From Tetrapyrgos nigripes (lineage: Eukaryota; Basidiomycota; Agaricomycetes; Agaricales; Campanellaceae), in the NCBI GenBank assembly GCA_013368315.1, contig JAACJM010000045.1, positions 124,001 to 188,000 of the forward strand: 64,000 bases of DNA, in the 5' to 3' direction. The notes beneath the pieces were generated by a model. That model made no database searches. It worked only from the letters and a program-made list of their open reading frames with translations, and was not told the DNA's origin. The first letter of the stretch is position 1. Each line of letters begins with the position of its first letter. This document shows, piece after piece, positions 57,215 to 64,000 of this stretch. A program made the translations under genes and the position numbers.

Positions 57215-59948
57215 TCATGGCCGCATGGGCTTGAGCCAGGCCTCGGCCGCCTCGAATTGGTCAATCAACTCCTGCAGGACCGCACCCTCAGAGTGAAGTT
57301 GTCGCATTGCCATGAGCGTCTATTCGGGGAAGAGATTAGTGTCAAGTCAAGAAACCATCATTACAGACACAGAACGTACCACATCCCAGAATCTGAAACC
57401 GCGTTCTACTTCCAACTTGGGGCCTTTGACTCCAGGGAATGTTTCTTCGCAGATTTCCAAAGCCATCTCTTTGAAGTACGCTACGTTTTCCGCATACGGG
57501 TCCCGCACTCGGGTACCGTTGTTAATGTGCGTGAGGGCGTCCAAGTAAACTTTCGCAAGGACACCGAATCCAGTATTCACTTCCGTTTGGAATGGTAGTG
57601 AAAGTGCAATATCGAGGTAGTCGTCTCTCGCACGGCGGGCGTCACCCCGCAGGAGCATATTAAGAGAGGTGACCTCAAGTAACGTCCTCAAGGCTTTGGT
57701 GAGCGATCGTACGAACGAATTGAAGACGAGGAGCTCGCGCGAAAGTGGAGCGGACCATGACTGAGACTGTAGAGCCAAGATTTAACGAAAGCAACCCCAG
57801 AAATATCATTATTCTCACCTTAAAATTCAAAGGAACGATGCTAAGAACACGCATAACCAGCAACATGCAGGATTTTTCGTCGTCTGGGCACGTCAGTCAG
57901 TTAAAGTTTTCTCAGCTCTCCCCATAGAATGAACGACATACCAGTACCAAAACTAGGACCACCACTAAATGCGCGGTTGGACCACAGATGTCCATGCATA
58001 ACTCCGGCTCTGACTAGTTCTAAGAACAGATACAACGAGTCCTGGAATTTGTCATTAAGGCGTGCAGTTTTGAGGGCTGCGTGCATAGCACGAGCTAGGG
58101 GCGAATGGACATGGGTATTCAGCAGAAATCTTGAAAAATAACCAAAATGAAGATCCAAGTACAGAGTATCCAACAAAGTGACATACCCTCGAAGCTCTAG
58201 GAATCTCCATATCACATTAGCAACGACCTCATCTTTCTTGTCAAGAGGCTGTTGAGGATTACTCTTCCCCTTGGTCCGCATAGCGAGCTTATCGTTGGAA
58301 GTCGCCCCTAAACATAATGCGAAGTCGATGGTAGATGACTAGAAGAGAAGGTGTAAATGAAATTTATCCGAATCAAGGGATAGTGGAGAAGGAACAATGC
58401 TTCGTCCGCGGAGAGGGTGTGAGAGAGGTGTATCAAAAGACTTACATTCTGCCTCCTGAGCTCTTCTTCTACGAAACTATAAGTGACGTTCCACCCCGCA
58501 ACTCTCTCGGCCAGTTGGGCAGTTTGAGGGGAGTTATGCTGTACAGGCTTCTGGCTATGGGGCGCAGGTTGCTCGAACCAGAATAGGCCGTGGACCTTGC
58601 GGCCTCCCCAGAAGTTATGAAGGACACTGCTTATTAAAGCAAGTGCCGTAGCTCTGGGACCAGTCTGTCCGTCAGTGATGACCTCTTTGACAAACCGTTT
58701 GTATTCAGTGGTTTCGCCGTTGTCGAGAGGAGGACTCTCCACGATCTGGCCGGAGGTCAGCCATACAAGGGCCTGAGGGCCTATGAGACCACGTGAGAGG
58801 TAAAAGTAGATTTCGTCAGGGAGCCTATGAGTGAAGATTTCGTGGAGATCGCTGGGGATGTCATTGGCTGTGGGATGGTGATGGTTGGGATGATTGGGAA
58901 GAGCTGCAAGGGCAAGAGGAAGGGGCAATACCACTCCTTCGGACGCAAGAATTAAAGAATATTTGATCATAGACCGTGTGCGAGCATAGTGTTCCGGGTA
59001 CTGGATTGTTTTGACCGCGGGATGTTCGGCGAAAGCAGAGACAGCGCCGTGCCCTGACTTGTAGTACTTCATCATGTCAACTGTTTGCTTTAGGGCCTGG
59101 TCGTGTGAGATTGGAGGGAAAGGCGGCGAGTGCTCAAAACCGACAAGGATTCCGACGTCAAGAAACTGGTCTTCGTTGACGCCCAATTCGGTAAGAAAAG
59201 TTCTTTTTGAAGTGTATGTGAAGGTAGGCGTGGTAGCGACAAGGTCAAGCGATGTGATCAATTTGTCCACCCCTGGATAAAGGAGGGCGTCTGTGGGCCC
59301 AAAGATGGCATGGATGTAGGCCTTGGGATGTCGTTGGAGATAAATCAGCTGTAAAGAGATCAACGTCGGGGGAAAAAAAAAGCAGGAAAGACACGAATAA
59401 ACCATACCTGTGGCCAAGCGACGTAGGGAGCGATGATAAACTCGACATTGCGATGTCTGAAAATCCTCAACACCATCCTCCATAGGTCCCATTGTGTGAA
59501 ACAGCTTCGTCCCGCGAAGAGCTTGGTTGCCGCGTCCTCCTGTTCTGTCTCATATTTCTCCCAAGCATCACGCCTATCCCGACAGGCTTCATTGTACTCA
59601 AGAGAGTAATGAGGCTTCCATTTCTTATTGGGCGAGAGACCAGAAAATACAAAGACCGGCTTAATGCGAAGTTTTTCGAGGATGCGAAGGTCCGACTCGA
59701 TACGTTGGGTGAGCGCGAGAGGTAAACCACCAGTTGCGGCAAGTAACGGCTCTCTAGACGGAGGGTTATCTAGCAAATTCTGTAGATAGTAGGAGGCATC
59801 AATCCCAAGGCGAGAGTCTGAAAGGACGGAAAGATTGAGAGTTTGGAGGTGTTTCCGCTCAACCAGGTAATCTGAACAACGACCATTATGAGGTCTGTAT
59901 ATCGAATTTAGTCAGGAAAAACGCACTTTCGAGATGTTTAATAGGCAT
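57215..59948 (-). CDS. mkt1: Mkt1 homologue, XPG-fold post-transcriptional regulator
   Basis: Eight exons: 59948-59927, 59871-59408, 59348-58446, 58338-58187, 58129-57942, 57883-57819, 57766-57380 and 57319-57215 (761 aa), all phases consistent. The N-terminal XPG/PIN-like fold begins MPIKHLENYLVERK, then RLGIDASYYLQ, LDNPPSREPLLAATGG and KPVFVFSGL. The XPG-I-like part is HAIFGPTDALLYPGVDKL. The C-terminal Mkt1 domain includes RFLELRGFLLNTHVHSPLARA, LFLELVRAGVMHG and the end EAAEAWLKPMRP. Mkt1 in yeast works with Pbp1 in the cytoplasm on 3' UTR-dependent expression (HO mRNA) and maintenance of the M2 satellite dsRNA. Nuclease activity is not expected. Introns are 52-107 nt. Confidence 0.93.
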
Positions 59949-62900
59949 CGATAGTCTTCACAGGCCTGATGCCAGATGTTGAGCACGATGAGGAAAGCTT
60001 TGAGGTCGCTGTTGCCAGTGACAGCAAACTGCTGTTGGTGGATTATGTAAGCGGGGGGCTACCGAAATTGGAACGGTCTTCGAACCCACCTCCTTCAACC
60101 TCAACTGTCTGCCTCAAGTCTGCCTTAATCCATTTGACTCTTTTTTTGTGACTGCTGAATTGAATCTTCCCTGTTCTACATGTCATAAGAGCTCACTCTC
60201 TGGATCTGCTATTTTTACTCTTGCAGGCCGACAAGTCGTGAAGATAAATCAGCGATACTATCTCCACAAATAACATGAAATATGAAGTTCTGGATGGTCA
60301 TTCACTAATGCCGCACCAGCTGTTCGCTACCCAAGTTGTAGATCCTCGTCTTTTGGGCCAAAAATACACAACGAGACTCCCACCGCTGCTTCTGAATCCC
60401 TTCTCTCCCAGGCTTATATTTTCGGAGTGTTCTCTTTTGGCTAAGCAGCGAGTTGTGACGGTGAACAGCGGGACCGATTCTAAGGATAGCCCTCGTGATG
60501 GTCATGTATCCAGTGCTGTGCCGTACTGCTGGTACTGTCGACCTGGGAAACTCATTTGACAAGATCAGGCAAGCTGCTTCTTATCTGCACTGGTTCGCAA
60601 GAGCTGCAGCGCCCTTTGTTGATGCAGACCGTACCCGAAAGGTTTCCCCGACTCTCCCTCGCTCTTTCCGACAAGTTGTCGAAGTGTGAATGCGCCGCAT
60701 TGGGTTCCAGGCCCTCAAAACAATGGTCCTTATGCAGGCATTTTTCCAATGTTCTCGCGCTGTCTTAAAAGAACATCATCACTGTTCAGCTTCTATGTAT
60801 GTATGTATTCATTTCACCCACCTCACACATACACCATCATCGGGCCATTATCCGTATTGCATAGAAGAGTTAACAGCGACCTATACTCGCAGAATATGAT
60901 TAGGTTCCTTGCTAGTCCCCCATCTCAGACATGTCGGACTGATCATCGTGGATAGCTCGGAGAAGCTTCGTGGCATTCAGGTCTGGAACGTCGTGTTCAG
61001 ATTTGTGATCATGAATAGATGTTGTATCTATTGTGATCTTCGAAGCGCTACCGTATAAGGCATATCACTGAGATTTTATCATTTGGAAATCGAGAACCTT
61101 CGGCCGGTCCGTCTGGGCTGTCGAGGTCCCACCGAAGGTCGTACGAAAGGAAGGGTGCACGATTGTGATCTGTGCGGCTTGCGGAATCTTGTCCTTTCTC
61201 ATGATGCTAAGATTTTATTGATCTCGCTTCGCGAAACCGCACCACTAACGACCTCAACCCACCAACCTTTCCGCGCCCGAAATACCGCAAAACTCACAAG
61301 CTCTTCTAACCAGTTCTAACCCCATCTTTCTACATGAGCGGGACATTACTGGGCGCAGTAAGGGACAGAGCGCCCCAGAGAGACTCATTCCTATCCAACC
61401 GGATTCTCACCAAATTGGAAGGGTCGGCGTTCACTAAATTATAGGGCCTGGGCATAATGAATTACCCGGAGGACCAGCTGCCCTTTTGTATAATCTGGAC
61501 ACCTATCTGATCAATCCGCAAACGCCACCAAATTCAGTCCAACGGATGTGACGGCTTTCTTTCTAAATCTGCTCTGTCGCAATCTCACTTCCATCCTCGA
61601 ATCAACATGCAACGATGTCAACAACTTGAAGATGTCAAGTTACTAGTACACTCACCAAAAGATGTGCATGACCTTATGCCTATGTAATCTTCCGATTTAT
61701 CCTCCTTGTCGACCAACGCCCTTGGTGTGCACTGGGAATATTTAGCTCATTACCATAAATCTGGCTTGGAAAAAGTTCCGCATATACCTCACCTTCGGGT
61801 TATGGTTCAAAAGGAGCTCTTCTTTTCCTTTTGACAACCCGGAAGTTGAGATCTCTGCGCTAGCGATAGTTTTGATCCTACCGAGCCTGTAAGTACGCAT
61901 TCGAATTAGTGCATCCCAAATCCTTGGCTTTCTCTCACTCAGCCGCCAGCCAGCACCCAGATATCTTGGCACATGAATATCGTGCAGGCGCCGATAGCAT
62001 TCCATCGACATTCCCATGTCCTACTGAGATCTTGTTTCATCGACCGGTCAATAATGGATACACATGTATGTTCCATACCGTTCTGCTTTCTCAGAGGCGC
62101 TGCTAAGCCTCTGGGCTCCGTATAAACAATATATTTGATTTAAGATTTTGATCCTCCCAGGCTCAGTGTTATGACGATTCGTTACTCGAATTCATGACGC
62201 CTCGCTTAACGACCATACGACCTCATACGGGTCATACCATACTCCAACCGCACCTGTGCTCTGGACGCAGAGTATCTACCTGTGGTACTTACCCATGCCA
62301 ACTGCAATTGTCTCAGTGTTGTATGTTTGGTCCAATAACTGCGGTTTCTTACAGACTCCAGAGATATGCGTCACTGAAGAAGGACAGTCTCTGAGAAGCC
62401 AAGGAGCGTGATGACGCACAAGATGATTCCTCTCGTACTACGCATCAGAAAGAATACGCCACTTTGATGCGGTCGTCGTCCTTTCAAAGCGTTGAAGTGA
62501 AGAAGATCCGTATGAAATGAGCGCTACAAGCACCATTACTTCTCAGAAGAGTTCATGAACCTGTACAAACTACCACAATAGCTTGAATAGGCAATTCTGA
62601 AACTTCTCTGTGCAGAGTATAATATATAAGTACTAACAACGCCATTTCCGCGAAATCGCTGCAAAGGACAAAGTGCGTGAAGTTCGCGAGAGTTCGCGCC
62701 TTCGGGTCGCGACATCATGATACGACTCGGACGTATTAGAACAAGCCCCTCTGGCTGCATCCGTACTCCCGACATCCGGAAGGGTATAAAATAATCAATG
62801 AAATCCTTCTGTGGAGTGGGTAGACGACCAAGACGGCCGAGATGCACGATGTAATTGAAGCTGGTCACATTATAATTAGACGGCACTAGTACCAGAGTAC

Positions 62901-64000
62901 GGGATCCCGACGAGGGTTTGTGCGTTGGTATTATAAGTCTGCACGATTCACGACGACCAAAGGAATCTAGTTGTGCACAACTACTTTTTGTTGACAATGA
63001 TGAACTCATTCGATGGAGTTGATTGTTCACGAGACTGCTTGCCGAACTGCAGTAGTGTGCAAGATAAGATGGCCAATTTCAACGTAAGGAAGTGACGAAC
63101 ATTGACGAGGTGGACTCCATTTTTCTATGCATAACTGTATCTGCTACGTATTACCCGCAGAAGATTGAAATTTCCCCAAGCATCTGGGTATCGACGCGCG
63201 GGCTCAGTCTTCAAGCAAATATTGTGGCTTGGTCCTTTGCTCTACGTACTTCTGGTAAAGATTAAGTCAACACAAAGACGAATTTGAAAGTAACGATGAA
63301 TATTCAGAGGTTAGTTGACTGTTGACCGGCTGGTCATCACGTCGATGATCATGCAAGGATACTGCGGCCAAGAGCTCTGAGCCGTGAAAGTCAAGCACTT
63401 GAGAACGAACAGTAGTGCGAAAAGGTACCGAATAGTCCAGAGATGTGAGCGCTAAGCGTTGAGTGGCTTGAAGTGTGCTTGAGATGACGATTGAGACGAA
63501 AAGCACCCTCATGGTCAGCGGAAAAATTATGTAATCCATAATCCTAAACGATCCAAATTGCCCCCGAGCCTACCTGTGGGCCGCCGTACGCGTGAGATGT
63601 ACTTCGTGAATACACGATCCCCTCACTCCTTGTGAAACAAGTTTGAGATCGCCGCGTCGAGAGAACAAGGCTTTATCGAAAAACTTGCACAATTAAATGA
63701 TGATAACGATCGAGACCGCAGGCATCAAAGGAGTTCCTAAGTCGGCCGGTGGTCAATAACCTTCAATAACGCAGACAGAGCTGGGAATTGGCTGGGAAGA
63801 CACAACGAGGTCGCTGTGTTCGGCGCCGTGTGCAGCAAAATGTAAACACATAGAGAGTGGATCATCAGCATATGGACCATTTCTGACAGCCGTGAACACT
63901 AGTTTGAGCCAATTCAGCGATGCTGTCCGTGAGTCACTGGTCAGCGAACACATGCATAGTTAGCATGATCATCACCATGTATGTATGAGCAAGCGAACGC
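59949..64000. other. Gene-poor right end of the window
   Basis: No family recognised over 4 kb. The longest ORF is 62536-63030 on the minus strand (164 codons), without motif. An ORF at 63267-63512 (minus) starts with a signal-peptide-like stretch (MRVLFVSIVISSTLQA) and could encode a small secreted protein, but the evidence is thin. The first part (59949-60250) should hold the mkt1 promoter. Confidence 0.45.

Noticed and set aside
62536..63030. 164-codon minus-strand ORF as a gene
   Set aside because: No motif, no codon pattern like the confirmed genes and no splicing support.

Overview
The window is nuclear DNA of a filamentous basidiomycete, most likely a mushroom-forming agaricomycete. 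Coding regions are split by many 40-110 nt introns with GTRNGT donors and YAG acceptors. The families present (YcaC-like cysteine hydrolases, a CYP620/CYP64-like P450, Ty1/copia with CpG decay, Mkt1, Rtf2, Med21, an FGD-type RhoGEF) fit that group. All exon coordinates were worked out by eye from splice signals and reading-frame continuity. No tRNA, rRNA or CRISPR was recognised.

Layout. 1-5.5 kb: gene-poor, with a diverged copy of the 3' flank of a downstream gene, a broken coiled-coil ORF, a pseudogene fragment of the FGD-like gene and a long pyrimidine tract. 5.5-10.3 kb: two paralogous seven-transmembrane (7TM) genes with the same exon plan, both on the minus strand. 11.1-12.2 kb: a YcaC-like cysteine hydrolase with a signal peptide. 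13-19 kb: a 1981-residue DH-PH-FYVE protein. 19.5-23.3 kb: two near-identical cytosolic YcaC-like genes and a remnant of a third copy. 23.4-37.2 kb: two copies of a block holding the last YcaC exon plus a convergent P450. The first P450 has a 4-nt frameshift and the second is intact (13 exons, 565 aa). Between the blocks lie a MITE-like element and a full-length copia retrotransposon inserted in a His-rich ORF. 37.9-40 kb: rtf2 and med21, divergent across 160 bp. 42.6-45.9 kb: an unrecognised gene divergent from an O-fucosyltransferase-like type II membrane protein. 46-55 kb: mostly no recognisable gene, with dispersed repeats, a strong hairpin and unplaced exon-like pieces. 55-60 kb: a possible C-terminal exon, a small zinc-finger-like gene and mkt1. 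60-64 kb: nothing recognised.

How the parts relate. Housekeeping genes (rtf2, med21, mkt1, the FGD-like gene, the glycosyltransferase-like gene) sit beside a fast-changing accessory segment (about 19-37 kb). There, cysteine hydrolase and P450 genes have been duplicated together, partly inactivated and invaded by transposons. The repeated convergent pairing of a YcaC-like hydrolase with a P450 is the nearest thing to a candidate system, but a shared pathway is inference only.
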